Shown here: piece after piece, positions 17,281-25,478 of the stretch | How the letters are laid out: each line of letters starts with the position of its first letter | How positions within the stretch are numbered: position 1 is the stretch's first letter | NCBI GenBank assembly: GCA_013824615.1 | Contig: PNOC01000005.1 | Span: 31,580 to 95,579, forward strand | Length of the DNA stretch: 64,000 nt | From: Thermodesulfovibrio sp. | Lineage (GTDB): Bacteria > Nitrospirota > Thermodesulfovibrionia > Thermodesulfovibrionales > UBA6898 | Direction: 5' to 3' | Made by a program: the position numbers and the translations under genes | The notes under the pieces: model-generated | Seen by the model: only the letters and a program-made list of their open reading frames with translations | The model's database searches: none | Told to the model about the DNA's origin: nothing

Positions 17281-19344
17281 ATGTTCGACAAAAAAGCAAG
17301 ACAGTATATCCAGATTCTCAACAGCATTCCTGATGGCCTGTATATCATCGATAACAACCGACTGATCGAGTTCTGGAGCAGGGGGGCCGAAACAATCACC
17401 GGCTTTACGGCTGAAGAGATGACAGGGCGGAAATGCTCCGGAAGTCTCCTGAAACATGAGGGAGAAAGTGGTCATGTCATCTGCGACTCTGAATGCCCGC
17501 TTACCGCAATCACAAAAGACCCTGTTCCCATAAGAAGAAACCTCTTTCTGACCACAAAGGACGGAAACAAGATTTTGGTTGAAGAGCATATCGCGCCGTT
17601 TCACATCGACGGTAAGCTCCGGGGTATTGTTATTGTCTTCAGAAATATTTCTGATTTTAAAGGGCTGCGGCTCTTCCAGATCAGACATGAAAAGATAGAA
17701 AGGCTTATTCCGATCTGCGGCTGGTGCAAAAAAATCCGGAACGACAGTGATGAATGGAACCAGCTGGAGACGTTTCTCACCGGGGAGGGCTTCGGGGACT
17801 TCACGCATTCGATGTGCCCTGCCTGTGCCGAAAAAATATTCTCGAAGAAAATATACCTTGAAAGCTATCAGGGCATCTGCAAGGCGATCAGCACAAGTCT
17901 CTCGCTTGATGAGGTCCTGAAGCTTATCGTGACCAATGTGGTGAAGGTCATGAATGTTAAGGCCAGCCTTCTGCGACTGCTGAACAAAGAAACAAACCAG
18001 CTTGAACTGGCGGCCTATCACGGGCTGAGTCGGGGATATGCTGATAAGGGGCCGGTGGACTATGACGCCAGCATCGACGACGCACTGGCCGGCAAGCCCG
18101 TATCAATCTACGACATCACCGCAGATAAAAATGCCCGCTACCGCAAAGAAGCTGAAAAGGAAGGAATCCGCAGCATCCTTTCAATCCCCCTGCGCTTCAG
18201 GGAGGAGGTTATTGGCGTGTTGCGGATGTACACTGCCGAACCGGTCTCCTATTCTGACGAGGATCTGAAATTTGTTGCAGCCATCGCAGAGCAGGCTGCC
18301 ATTGCAATCATGAATGCACGGATTTTTGAAAAATCGGTATCACGTGAAAAGGAATACCTTAACGTTTTCCAGGCTGTAACCGATGCGGTCAGCTCGACAC
18401 TGAATGTCAAAGAGGTCCTCGATCTGATAGTCAAGAAGATCCCTGAAGTGCTGAACCTCAAAGGGGCGACTATACGGTTGCTGGATGAGGAAGGCAAGGA
18501 ATTGAAGCTTGTCGCCGCATATGGCTTAAGTGCCAGATATCTTAACAAGGGCCCGGTAGACACGGAAGAAAATATCAGAGAGGCGCTGCGCGAAAGCCCG
18601 GTAGCGATTAATGACGCTGCTACAGACCCGAGGATACGGTATAAAAAGGAGGCAGAGGCTGAGGGCATCAGGAGTATGCTTACCCTCCCGATCATTGCCC
18701 GAAGCAAGGTAATCGGCGTACTGCGGCTGCTGACCGGCCATCCCAGGGACTTCACCCAGGAAGAGATCGGCTTTGCCGCCTCTCTGGCAAAGCAGTGCGG
18801 CACGGCAATCGAAAATGCGCGCATGTACGAAAAACAGTACCGGGAAGTCCGTTATCTTAAGGCAATCCAGGAGGTTTCAAAGGTCATCAGCTCAACCCTC
18901 GACAGCCGTGAGGTCCTCGATACCATAGTCCGCAAGATTCCGGAGATTATGGCGACCAAGGCGGCAACTATTCGCCTTCTGGACGAGACAGGGAAAAAGC
19001 TTACGCTCGCCGCATCATACGGGCTGAGTGAGAAATATCTGGGCCGGGGACCGATCGAGGCTGAGGACAGTATCGCAGTAGCCCTTGACGGAAAGCCTGT
19101 CGCAATCTTCGATGCCACCTCCGACCCGCGCGTCACGTATCAGGACGAGAGCCGGGAAGAGGGTATCCGGAGCATGCTCGTCATTCCAATCGTCGTCAGA
19201 CAGCGTATCATCGGCATTATGAGGCTCCTGACTGACACCTATCGCAATTTCAGTCAGGACGAGATAGATGTTGCAGTCGCAATGGCCGAGCAGGGAGGCA
19301 TAGCCATTGAAAATGCCCGGATATATGAGCAGCTAAAAAAATAA
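17281..19344 (+). CDS. PAS - Cys-rich - triple GAF sensory protein without output domain
   Basis: 687 residues. A PAS domain (about 8-125, GLYIIDNNRLIEFWSRGAE) is followed by a short block with ICGWCKKIR (about 145-153) and MCPACAEKIF (about 179-188), four cysteines that could bind a metal. Three GAF domains follow (about 200-350, 365-520, 530-687). They are near copies: each has a TIRLLDE/LLRLLNKE start, a GLS.xY..xGP motif, EGIRSM/IL and VIGVLR/IIGIMR. No kinase, GGDEF, EAL or DNA-binding domain follows, so it must act through a partner. Start at ATG 17281 behind CAGGGAACCG. Signal unknown. Confidence 0.82.
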   Translation: MFDKKARQYIQILNSIPDGLYIIDNNRLIEFWSRGAETITGFTAEEMTGRKCSGSLLKHEGESGHVICDSECPLTAITKDPVPIRRNLFLTTKDGNKILVEEHIAPFHIDGKLRGIVIVFRNISDFKGLRLFQIRHEKIERLIPICGWCKKIRNDSDEWNQLETFLTGEGFGDFTHSMCPACAEKIFSKKIYLESYQGICKAISTSLSLDEVLKLIVTNVVKVMNVKASLLRLLNKETNQLELAAYHGLSRGYADKGPVDYDASIDDALAGKPVSIYDITADKNARYRKEAEKEGIRSILSIPLRFREEVIGVLRMYTAEPVSYSDEDLKFVAAIAEQAAIAIMNARIFEKSVSREKEYLNVFQAVTDAVSSTLNVKEVLDLIVKKIPEVLNLKGATIRLLDEEGKELKLVAAYGLSARYLNKGPVDTEENIREALRESPVAINDAATDPRIRYKKEAEAEGIRSMLTLPIIARSKVIGVLRLLTGHPRDFTQEEIGFAASLAKQCGTAIENARMYEKQYREVRYLKAIQEVSKVISSTLDSREVLDTIVRKIPEIMATKAATIRLLDETGKKLTLAASYGLSEKYLGRGPIEAEDSIAVALDGKPVAIFDATSDPRVTYQDESREEGIRSMLVIPIVVRQRIIGIMRLLTDTYRNFSQDEIDVAVAMAEQGGIAIENARIYEQLKK

Positions 19345-19370
19345 CCTCCCGGAAACTTCCCCGGTTATTT
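19339..19370 (+). terminator. Probable terminator after the triple-GAF gene
   Basis: AAATAACC (19339-19346) and GGTTATTT (19363-19370) form a perfect 8-bp stem with extra CCGG pairing inside the loop; the stem ends in TTATTT. It begins just before the stop codon of the sensor gene. Confidence 0.5.
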
Positions 19371-19379
19371 CAGACTACA

Positions 19380-19415
19380 ACCCTGTGGAGCTACAGTCAC
19401 TAAGCTCCACAGGGT
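19380..19415. terminator. Perfect 13-bp hairpin between convergent genes
   Basis: ACCCTGTGGAGCT (19380-19392) and AGCTCCACAGGGT (19403-19415) pair perfectly around a 10-base loop, between the sensor gene (+) and the unknown gene ending at 19423 (-). No T run follows on either strand, so it may be a processing or RNA-stability hairpin rather than an intrinsic terminator. Confidence 0.5.
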
Positions 19416-19422
19416 CAGCATC

Positions 19423-19908
19423 TCAGGCGGCCTGAGGCATTGCCCTGCACATATCTTCCAGATAAACCTGCAGCTCTGCCGGGGAGGGGACAGTCTCCGG
19501 GACCTCATAGCCGAGCCTGCTGCAGGAGATGACCCGTTGCAGCAGGTTTCTGACACCAAAGGTAATGATTTCCTCGGGCGGTAAATTCTCTGTATTTTCC
19601 AGCTGCAGCGGCTCGGCGTACCAGGCATCCTTTGTCGGGGCTATGCCATCACAATGATACCCCCAGATGTCCTTGGGGACTGCGCCCCTGGACATTGCAA
19701 GTGAGCAAAGATCGTACTTGACGAGTTGAAGCCCGCTGAGGATAGGGTTGCCGCCAATGCCGTACCTGTTTCTGGTGATCGGAGAAAAACGGGAAAGATT
19801 TACCCCGGAGCACATGATCAGGACTTCTTTGTCCCCGCGCACCTCAGAACGCACCACAAAGTAGAGAAAGTCATTTACATATTCGTTTTTATTCACGGTC
19901 GCCAACAT
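19423..19908 (-). CDS. Conserved-looking protein of unknown function
   Basis: 161 residues, no signal peptide, no membrane helix. I do not recognise the family. The sequence is balanced and protein-like, with four cysteines (IMCSGVNLS, YDLCSLAMS, YHCDGIAP, VISCSRLGY and one near the end in EDMCRAM). The ATG at 19908 has a strong ribosome site (GGAGGTATAGAAA), which supports a real gene. It stands alone, with a long 5' leader and its own promoter, between the sensor gene and atpE. It is probably cytosolic. Function cannot be guessed. Confidence 0.7.
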   Translation of the reverse strand: MLATVNKNEYVNDFLYFVVRSEVRGDKEVLIMCSGVNLSRFSPITRNRYGIGGNPILSGLQLVKYDLCSLAMSRGAVPKDIWGYHCDGIAPTKDAWYAEPLQLENTENLPPEEIITFGVRNLLQRVISCSRLGYEVPETVPSPAELQVYLEDMCRAMPQAA

Positions 19909-19942
19909 TTTCTATACCTCCTGTTAATTGCACCATATTCCC

Positions 19943-19988
19943 GGGATGCCATTGTACAGCACATTCTACAGCACATGTACAGCATCCC
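19943..19988 (-). promoter_or_regulatory. Leader hairpin with three TACAGCA repeats
   Basis: In the 5' leader of the unknown gene: GGGATGC (19943-19949) pairs with GCATCCC (19982-19988), and inside it TGTACA (19953-19958) pairs with TGTACA (19976-19981). TACAGCA occurs three times at 19955, 19967 and 19978. Either an RNA hairpin or a protein-binding site. Confidence 0.4.
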
Positions 19989-20072
19989 CACCAAACGCGC
20001 CTTTATCCGCATAAACACCCTAAAATAAGAGCCACCCGCCAAAAGCCCGATATACGGGATCTTTATAGTCTT

Positions 20073-20101
20073 GTTTTATCACAAGAGGGATATTTTGTCA
20101 A
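20073..20101 (-). promoter_or_regulatory. Sigma70-type promoter for the unknown gene at 19423-19908
   Basis: On the minus strand TTGACA (20101-20096), 17 bases and TAAAAC (20078-20073). It leaves a leader of about 155 bases. The 316-base stretch between 19909 and 20224 holds this promoter, the leader hairpin and the atpE terminator; no further gene was seen. Confidence 0.55.
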
Positions 20102-20170
20102 TAATTAATTATAAAGGCATAAGCGCCGGAAGCTGGAAAGGGAAAGATGGTTAGGCAGTATACTTCCCGG

Positions 20171-20212
20171 CAGGCAACAAAAAAGGGTCTTTCGACCCTT
20201 TTTTGTTGCCTG
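20171..20212 (-). terminator. Intrinsic terminator of the atpBE operon
   Basis: CAGGCAACAAAAAAGGGTC (20171-20189) pairs perfectly with the reverse at 20194-20212 around a TTTC loop, a 19-bp stem with an A run on one side and a T run on the other. It lies 12 bases after the atpE stop and would work in both directions. Confidence 0.9.
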
Positions 20213-20224
20213 TATATCCGAAAA

Positions 20225-20584
20225 CTATATCTTGAACGGATTCACGAAGAGCAGTATCAGCGCAACGACAAGTGCATAAATCGCCAGAGACTCGATCATG
20301 GCAAGACCGATGATCAGGGTTGTGGTGATTTTGCCGGATGCTCCGGGGTTCCGAGCAATGCCCTCGGTTGCTCCCTTCAGACCCAGGCCCTGGCCAATGC
20401 CGGTGCCCAGAGCAGCGATGCCGATTGCCAGACCGCAGGCAAGGGCAGCAACGCCGTAATACTTCAGCTTTGCGTCTGCAGAAGACGCAACAGCTGCTGC
20501 GGCAGCCTCCTCAGCAAAAACAGCCGGAGACATCAGGACTACCAGAGACAGTACCAATAAAACAGATGCGATAATTCTTTTCAT
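20225..20584 (-). CDS. atpE: F0 ATP synthase subunit c
   Basis: 119 residues: a signal-like N-terminal extension (about 1-24, ending AVFA) and then the two-helix hairpin of the c ring. Polar loop [12 protein letters not shown] (about 74-85); the ion-carrying carboxylate is E98 in MIESLAIY. Q65, E98, S99 and Y103 match positions that in Na+-translocating rings coordinate sodium, although the threonine after the serine is a leucine here. The subunit forms the rotor of ATP synthase. atpB is directly upstream; the F1 genes are not in this window, as in Geobacter-type genomes where a and c lie apart from the F1 operon. Start fixed by GGAAGGAGGAAGTGTT. Confidence 0.95.
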   Translation of the reverse strand: MKRIIASVLLVLSLVVLMSPAVFAEEAAAAAVASSADAKLKYYGVAALACGLAIGIAALGTGIGQGLGLKGATEGIARNPGASGKITTTLIIGLAMIESLAIYALVVALILLFVNPFKI

Positions 20585-20615
20585 AACACTTCCTCCTTCC
20601 TCTAAGGAATTTTAA

Positions 20616-21302
20616 TTAATGTGCCTCTTCAACGGCACCACCAAGATAAAGCGCTGTCAGGAGAGTAAAGACAAACGCCTGGATAACACTGACCAGCACA
20701 CCAAGAACCAGAATCGAAACCGGCAGGAACATAGGCGCCAGCATCAGCAGAACGCCCAGCAGATAATGTTTTGCTACCATATTTCCAAAAAGCCTGACCG
20801 TAAGGGTCACCGGACGCACGAGATGCCCGATGAATTCGATAACAAACATCAGGACCATCAGCGGAAGCGCATATATATTGCGGATAGGACCGAGGAAATG
20901 ATTAAGGTACCCAAAACCGTGGACCCGGATGCCAAAGATATGCGTCGCCAGAAATATCGGGATGGCCATTGCAGCGTTTGTATTGATATTGCTTGTTGAG
21001 GCCGTAAAGCCCGGGATAAGCCCCATAAAATTGCAGACTGCGATAAAAAGTGCCACAGTGGCGATCAGAGGGAAAAAAGCCTTTGCCCAGTGATGGCCGA
21101 TATTCTCTTCGCAGAGCTCCAGCAGCGTCTCGATAATCGTCTCCATGAAATTCTGGATTCCGCGGGGGATAAGGGAAAGCGAACGTCTCACCAGCAGGGC
21201 AACGATAATCAGGATTACTGACGCAAGCAGGGCGTGCGACACGAAATGCGGAACCACTTCAGAACTTACAAATATATCCATTAACAGTTTTTCTTCATGC
21301 AT
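20616..21302 (-). CDS. atpB: F0 ATP synthase subunit a
   Basis: 228 residues, five to six membrane helices. Key stator arginine in the helix TVRLFGNMVAKHYLL (about 169-183), preceded by EFIGHLVRPVTL. N-terminal part includes FMETIIETLLELCEENIG. Subunit a forms the two ion half-channels against the c ring. It precedes atpE by 31 bases in an operon that lacks atpI, atpF and the F1 genes. Promoter TTGACA-N18-TAATAT upstream. Confidence 0.95.
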   Translation of the reverse strand: MHEEKLLMDIFVSSEVVPHFVSHALLASVILIIVALLVRRSLSLIPRGIQNFMETIIETLLELCEENIGHHWAKAFFPLIATVALFIAVCNFMGLIPGFTASTSNINTNAAMAIPIFLATHIFGIRVHGFGYLNHFLGPIRNIYALPLMVLMFVIEFIGHLVRPVTLTVRLFGNMVAKHYLLGVLLMLAPMFLPVSILVLGVLVSVIQAFVFTLLTALYLGGAVEEAH

Positions 21303-21336
21303 AACCGGACAGCCTCCTCAGGTTAAATCGTTACAG

Positions 21337-21366
21337 ATATTACCTAACCCAATTAAACATTGTCAA
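21337..21366 (-). promoter_or_regulatory. Sigma70-type promoter of atpBE
   Basis: On the minus strand TTGACA (21366-21361), 18 bases and TAATAT (21342-21337), 35 bases before the atpB start. The -35 lies inside one arm of an inverted repeat shared with the divergent MerR gene. Confidence 0.65.
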
Positions 21367-21406
21367 ATTAAAAAATAAAATACTTGCATTTTCTAATTTG
21401 ATAATG
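21358..21406. promoter_or_regulatory. Inverted repeat in the atpB/merR divergent region
   Basis: CATTGTCAAATTA (21358-21370) and TAATTTGATAATG (21394-21406) are inverted copies with 12 of 13 positions matching, spaced 23 bases. One arm covers the atpB -35. Likely an operator; the MerR-type protein next to it is the obvious candidate binder. Confidence 0.45.
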
Positions 21407-21457
21407 TATTAATAACTACAATTATCAGCAGCATTGCAGCACGGTACGGACATCTTA

Positions 21458-21892
21458 ATGGCACAGATAAAAATACGAAAAGACATCAGCGATGCTGAAA
21501 AACAGGATATGCCGCTTTACCCGATCGGTATCGTCGCCGAATTGATCGGCACCACGGACCAGACCCTGCGGCTCTATGAAAAGCATGGCCTGATCAAGCC
21601 GGCCCGCAGAAATAAAAATAGGTTTTATTCGGAAAATGACATTAAATGGCTTCGCTGCCTGCGGGATCTGATACATAATCAGAAAATAAGCATCGAGGGC
21701 ATTAAAAAACTGCTTGATTACGCACCCTGCTGGGAGATTACCAACTGCCCTGACGAACGGAAGGGCAAATGTTCGGCCTTTATAGACAAGACCAAGCCCT
21801 GCTGGGAGCTGAACCGGATGATCTGCAACACCGCCTCAGGCAGGATCTGCGAAGACTGCATCGTGTATATCTCCAAACAGGCCAAAAAATAA
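21458..21892 (+). CDS. MerR-family regulator with cysteine-rich C-terminus
   Basis: 144 residues from ATG 21458 (MAQIKIRKDISD); a TTG at 21434 would add 8 residues but has no better ribosome site. The DNA-binding part (about 20-85) has the HspR/MerR pattern YPIGIVAELIGTTDQTLRLY and EKHGLIKPARR. The last 60 residues have seven cysteines in CWEITNCP, KCSAF, PCWELNRMIC and ICEDCIVY, which suggests a bound metal, Fe-S cluster or thiol sensor. It is divergent from atpBE and may control that operon and itself through the inverted repeat between them. Signal unknown. Confidence 0.82.
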   Translation: MAQIKIRKDISDAEKQDMPLYPIGIVAELIGTTDQTLRLYEKHGLIKPARRNKNRFYSENDIKWLRCLRDLIHNQKISIEGIKKLLDYAPCWEITNCPDERKGKCSAFIDKTKPCWELNRMICNTASGRICEDCIVYISKQAKK

Positions 21893-21936
21893 CTTAAATC
21901 AGGCAGGCAGCAGGATGACCTCCTAACGCCTGCACC

Positions 21937-24240
21937 CTAATCGAAGTTAAACTGCGACGGATCTTTTATCTCCCATACGGACTTTGACGGTGAGATCTGC
22001 TTCGGCTGGGTGCCTTCCTTGAAGAACTCTCTCAGGCCTGAATCGTCCCGCGACAGAAGTCCCGACTTTGCGTCAATGGCATGCATCACGATGCCCTCAG
22101 GCGGCGCAAACGGCTCGGCCTGGCCGCGGACCGCACTCGACATAAAAGAGGCCCAGATCGGCGAGGCAGCCCGGGCTCCCGTTTCCATAGCACCCAGAGG
22201 CCGGGAATTGTCAAAGCCGACCCATACGCTGGTTACCAGGTTAGAGGTGTAACCGACGAACCAGGCATCTTTATAATCATTGGTCGTCCCGGTCTTGCCG
22301 GCGACCGGCACACCAAGAGACTTTGCCCTCCAGCCTGTCCCGTACTTTACGACATCCTCCATCATCGAAGTGATCAGAAAGGCGGTCTGGGGGCTTATAG
22401 CCTGCTCTGATTCCGGCTCATTCGTCTCCAGCACCCTGCCCTTCCGGTCGGTTATATACTTGATCGAAACCGGTTTCACCTTCATCCCGTTGCTTGCAAA
22501 GACATTATAGACCATCGCAATTTCGAAGGGGGAAATGTTAAAGGATCCCAAGGCCACACTGAGGTTACGCGGAATCTCTCCCTGGACACCGACTGTCCTC
22601 GAAAAATTCATAAGATTATCTATTCCAATCGCATCCACCAGCTTCACCGTCACCACATTCCTTGAATAGGTGAGGGCCTCACGCAGGCGGGTAGGCCCGT
22701 AAAACTTGTGGTCGTAATTCTCCGGGCTCCAGGAGCCTTTCGCTCCCCCCATATAGGTGACCGGCTCGTCGTTAATAATGCTGGCCGGAGTAAATCCATG
22801 GTCCATGGCCGCGGCATAGATGATCGGCTTGAATGACGACCCGGGCTGGCGCTTTGCATGAACCGCCCTGTTGAAATCACTTTTGGTCACGTCATAGCCG
22901 CCGACCAGTGCCCGAATAAACCCTGTATGCGGCTCGACCGAAACCAGCGCCCCCTCGACCTCAGGATCCTGCTCAAGGGCCAGAGAGACATGTTTGTTCT
23001 GTATACTCTTAATGCTTACTTTGATCATATCGCCGGGCTTCAGGATACGGGTCAGGCCAAAATTCTGGACCATCTTTGATGTCCCGTCCTTCGCGTTCAG
23101 AACCTTGGCTGCCCACTGGGCATCCTTTATGGAGAGTTTGCCGAGCACCCCGCGGGTCTTGATCACTGCCTCCTTCTCAGAAACAGTCAGGACAAGCCCG
23201 GAGTATATATCCCCGGGATTGATAACAACCGTGGTTGCGAGATCTTTGCTCTTCAGTTCCTTCTCAAAATCAACCCCTTTTTTCTGATCGATCGCACCCC
23301 GCCAGCCCCTGCGTTTATCCACTTCCCGCAGGCCGGACTGCATTGCATTGACCGCTGCGCTCTGCATGCCCCGGTCAAGGGTCGTAAAGACCTTCAGGCC
23401 GCCCTTATAAACAGTCTCTTCTCCATATTTATCCTCGAGATATTTTTTTATGTAGTCCACAAAATATGTATTCGCCTCAACCCCTTTTTTGAGGCTGGCA
23501 AGATAAAGCGGCTGTGCATAAGCATAATCCCGGTCTGACTTTTTTATATACCCTTCCTCCTCCATCCGCATCAGAACGATCGACTGCCGTTCCTTGGCCC
23601 TGGACAGATCATTGAACGGCGAGTAAATCGAAGGCGCCTTGACCAGCCCTGCGATCATGGCCGTCTCGCCGAGAGTCAGACTTTTTACAGACTTCCCGAA
23701 ATAGACCTTGGCGGCCATCTCCACGCCGTAAGCGCCATGACCAAAATAGACACGATTGAGATACAGTTCTATGATCTCGTTTTTAGTGAGGTTTTTTTCG
23801 ATCTTGAACGCCAGGGCGGCCTCCATCAGTTTCCGCTTGAGCGTCTTTTCCGGACCAAGGAAAACGACCTTGGCCAGCTGCTGTGTCAGGGTCGACCCTC
23901 CCTGCTTCAGACTGACATGGATCACGTCCTGAACAACTGCCCGTGCTATGGCAATATAGTCAACCCCCTTATGTTTCCAGAAGCGGGAGTCCTCAACCGC
24001 TACAATTGCATTGATCATATTCTTGGGTATGCTCGCGACCGGAATAAAAATGCCCTTCTCGACCTTCAGCTCTCCGATCAGGGTATCGTCATCTGCATAG
24101 ATTTTTGTGCCGGCAACCTGGTTGAAGGTCTTGAGCTCCTGGATCGAGGGCATGCCGCGCGCAATAGCAAAATAACCGCCCGCAATAACTCCGGTCATGA
24201 CCGCAAGAAAGGTAAAGATAACTATTAATTTCAACCGCAT
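21937..24240 (-). CDS. Penicillin-binding protein 1A (class A PBP)
   Basis: 767 residues with an N-terminal membrane anchor (LIVIFTFLAVMTGVIAGGYF). Glycosyltransferase domain about 50-225, with EDSRFWKHKGVDYIAIARA and KQGGSTLTQQLAK. An OB-like insert precedes the transpeptidase, which has SSFK (PGSSFKPIIY, about 470), SRN (YSRNVVT, about 527) and KTG (AGKTGTTND, about 650). It polymerises and crosslinks peptidoglycan in the periplasm. Size and order fit the PBP1A (mrcA/ponA) type rather than PBP1C, the usual macroglobulin partner. It stands alone on the minus strand. A weak GCAGGC/GCCTGC hairpin lies after its stop. Confidence 0.93.
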   Translation of the reverse strand: MRLKLIVIFTFLAVMTGVIAGGYFAIARGMPSIQELKTFNQVAGTKIYADDDTLIGELKVEKGIFIPVASIPKNMINAIVAVEDSRFWKHKGVDYIAIARAVVQDVIHVSLKQGGSTLTQQLAKVVFLGPEKTLKRKLMEAALAFKIEKNLTKNEIIELYLNRVYFGHGAYGVEMAAKVYFGKSVKSLTLGETAMIAGLVKAPSIYSPFNDLSRAKERQSIVLMRMEEEGYIKKSDRDYAYAQPLYLASLKKGVEANTYFVDYIKKYLEDKYGEETVYKGGLKVFTTLDRGMQSAAVNAMQSGLREVDKRRGWRGAIDQKKGVDFEKELKSKDLATTVVINPGDIYSGLVLTVSEKEAVIKTRGVLGKLSIKDAQWAAKVLNAKDGTSKMVQNFGLTRILKPGDMIKVSIKSIQNKHVSLALEQDPEVEGALVSVEPHTGFIRALVGGYDVTKSDFNRAVHAKRQPGSSFKPIIYAAAMDHGFTPASIINDEPVTYMGGAKGSWSPENYDHKFYGPTRLREALTYSRNVVTVKLVDAIGIDNLMNFSRTVGVQGEIPRNLSVALGSFNISPFEIAMVYNVFASNGMKVKPVSIKYITDRKGRVLETNEPESEQAISPQTAFLITSMMEDVVKYGTGWRAKSLGVPVAGKTGTTNDYKDAWFVGYTSNLVTSVWVGFDNSRPLGAMETGARAASPIWASFMSSAVRGQAEPFAPPEGIVMHAIDAKSGLLSRDDSGLREFFKEGTQPKQISPSKSVWEIKDPSQFNFD

Positions 24241-24312
24241 AGCAGTCTTGATTATACCCCTGCCGCAGTTGGAGAGTCAAAGGACCGGCTATTTCGGCTG
24301 CAGTACGTGAAC

Positions 24313-24321
24313 TGATATACT
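24313..24321 (+). promoter_or_regulatory. Extended -10 directly before the DUF523 gene (leaderless)
   Basis: TGATATACT (TGn plus TATACT), ending 7 bases before the ATG at 24329. No Shine-Dalgarno is present, so transcription would begin at or next to the start codon. Confidence 0.55.
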
Positions 24322-24328
24322 AGAAATA

Positions 24329-25303
24329 ATGGAAACTGCTATCAAAGTCGGGATCAGTGCCTGCCTCCTGGGCGAAAAGGTGCGCTATGACGGCGGACAT
24401 AAGCTGGACCACTTTCTGAAAGACACGCTGGGACAATTTGTCGAGTGGATACCGGTCTGTCCCGAAGTGGAGTGCGGCCTGCCGGTCCCACGAGAGGCTA
24501 TGAGACTCACGGGAGACCCGGACAGACCCCGGCTCGTAACCGTCAGGACAGGCATTGACCATACCGACCGCATGAAACGCTGGGCTGAGGACCGCCTGAT
24601 AAAGCTTTGCCAGGAGGATCTCTGTGGCTTTATTTTCAAAAGCAGATCCCCGAGTTCAGGAATGAGGGGCGTAAAGGTGTATGGCATATCAGGGGACGTA
24701 TCCGGGGGCGCAGCGGGCATCCCCTCAAGGGCAGGCGTCGGCCTCTTTGCAGAGGCCTTCATGAAGCATTTCAGAATGATGCCTGTTGAGGACGAGGGAA
24801 GACTTAACGATCCCTCCCTGAGAGAGAATTTTATCGAACGGATTTTTATCTTCAAGCGCTGGAAGTCTTTTCTTCAATACGACGGCAGCCTGAAGGGCCT
24901 GGTGGATTTTCATGCAGACCATAAGCTTAGTATACTTTCCCACAGTACGCGGCATTACACCGACCTGGGCCGATTGGTGGCACATGCCAGGGAGTACAAA
25001 ACCGACATCCTCCATGAAAAATACCTGGTCCTGCTCATGGAAGGACTGAAACTCCTGGCAACAAGCAGAAAAAATACGAATGTGTTGCAGCATATGATGG
25101 GATATTTCAAAAAGCAGCTGACCCCTCCTGAGAAAAATGAGCTGATGGAAGTTATCGGGGACTACCATAACGGCCTGCTGCCCCTGATTGTTCCGATCGT
25201 ACTCATCAGGCATTATGTGCAGAAATATGACGAGCCGTATCTGAAGAGACAATACTATCTTCACCCCCATCCCACGGAACTCAGCCTGCGGAACCACGTA
25301 TAA
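24329..25303 (+). CDS. DUF523 (TudS-like) - DUF1722 (YbgA-like) fusion protein
   Basis: 324 residues. The N-terminal half (about 5-155) is DUF523: VGISACLLGEKVRYDGGHK, CPEVECGLPVPREAM and FKSRSPSSGMRGVKVY. The C-terminal half (about 180-310) is DUF1722/YbgA (LVDFHADHKLSILSHS, LVAHAREYKTDILHEKYLVL and RHYVQKYDEPYL). Free-standing DUF523 proteins such as TudS bind a [4Fe-4S] cluster and desulfurate thiouracil; the fused version has no settled function. Two of the three expected cluster cysteines are seen, while the third (SPSCG in many members) is serine here. Start by the only plausible ATG; the gene appears leaderless. Confidence 0.85.
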   Translation: METAIKVGISACLLGEKVRYDGGHKLDHFLKDTLGQFVEWIPVCPEVECGLPVPREAMRLTGDPDRPRLVTVRTGIDHTDRMKRWAEDRLIKLCQEDLCGFIFKSRSPSSGMRGVKVYGISGDVSGGAAGIPSRAGVGLFAEAFMKHFRMMPVEDEGRLNDPSLRENFIERIFIFKRWKSFLQYDGSLKGLVDFHADHKLSILSHSTRHYTDLGRLVAHAREYKTDILHEKYLVLLMEGLKLLATSRKNTNVLQHMMGYFKKQLTPPEKNELMEVIGDYHNGLLPLIVPIVLIRHYVQKYDEPYLKRQYYLHPHPTELSLRNHV

Positions 25304-25371
25304 TCCTGGATCTGCTCCAGCCACATGGCGCACCAGCAGACCGTTGAAAAACTATTATCAACCGGGCTTTC

Positions 25372-25440
25372 GTCATTCCCGTGCAGACGGGGATCCATTA
25401 TTTTCAGGGACTTTTGGATACCCGCTTTCGCGAGCATGAC
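25372..25440. repeat. Palindromic interspersed repeat (REP/MITE-like)
   Basis: GTCATTCCCGTGCAGACGGG at the left (arm 25372-25397, ending GGATCCA) and the inverted copy at 25415-25440 (starting TGGATACCCGCTTTCGCGAG) match at 19 of 26 positions. The GTCATTCCCGC...GGGAATGAC style is a common dispersed repeat in bacterial intergenic DNA. It lies in the 175-base gap between two convergent genes, which holds nothing else. Confidence 0.6.
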
Positions 25441-25478
25441 AACCTTGAGAGACCTTTGTTATCTTTTTCAACAACCTG

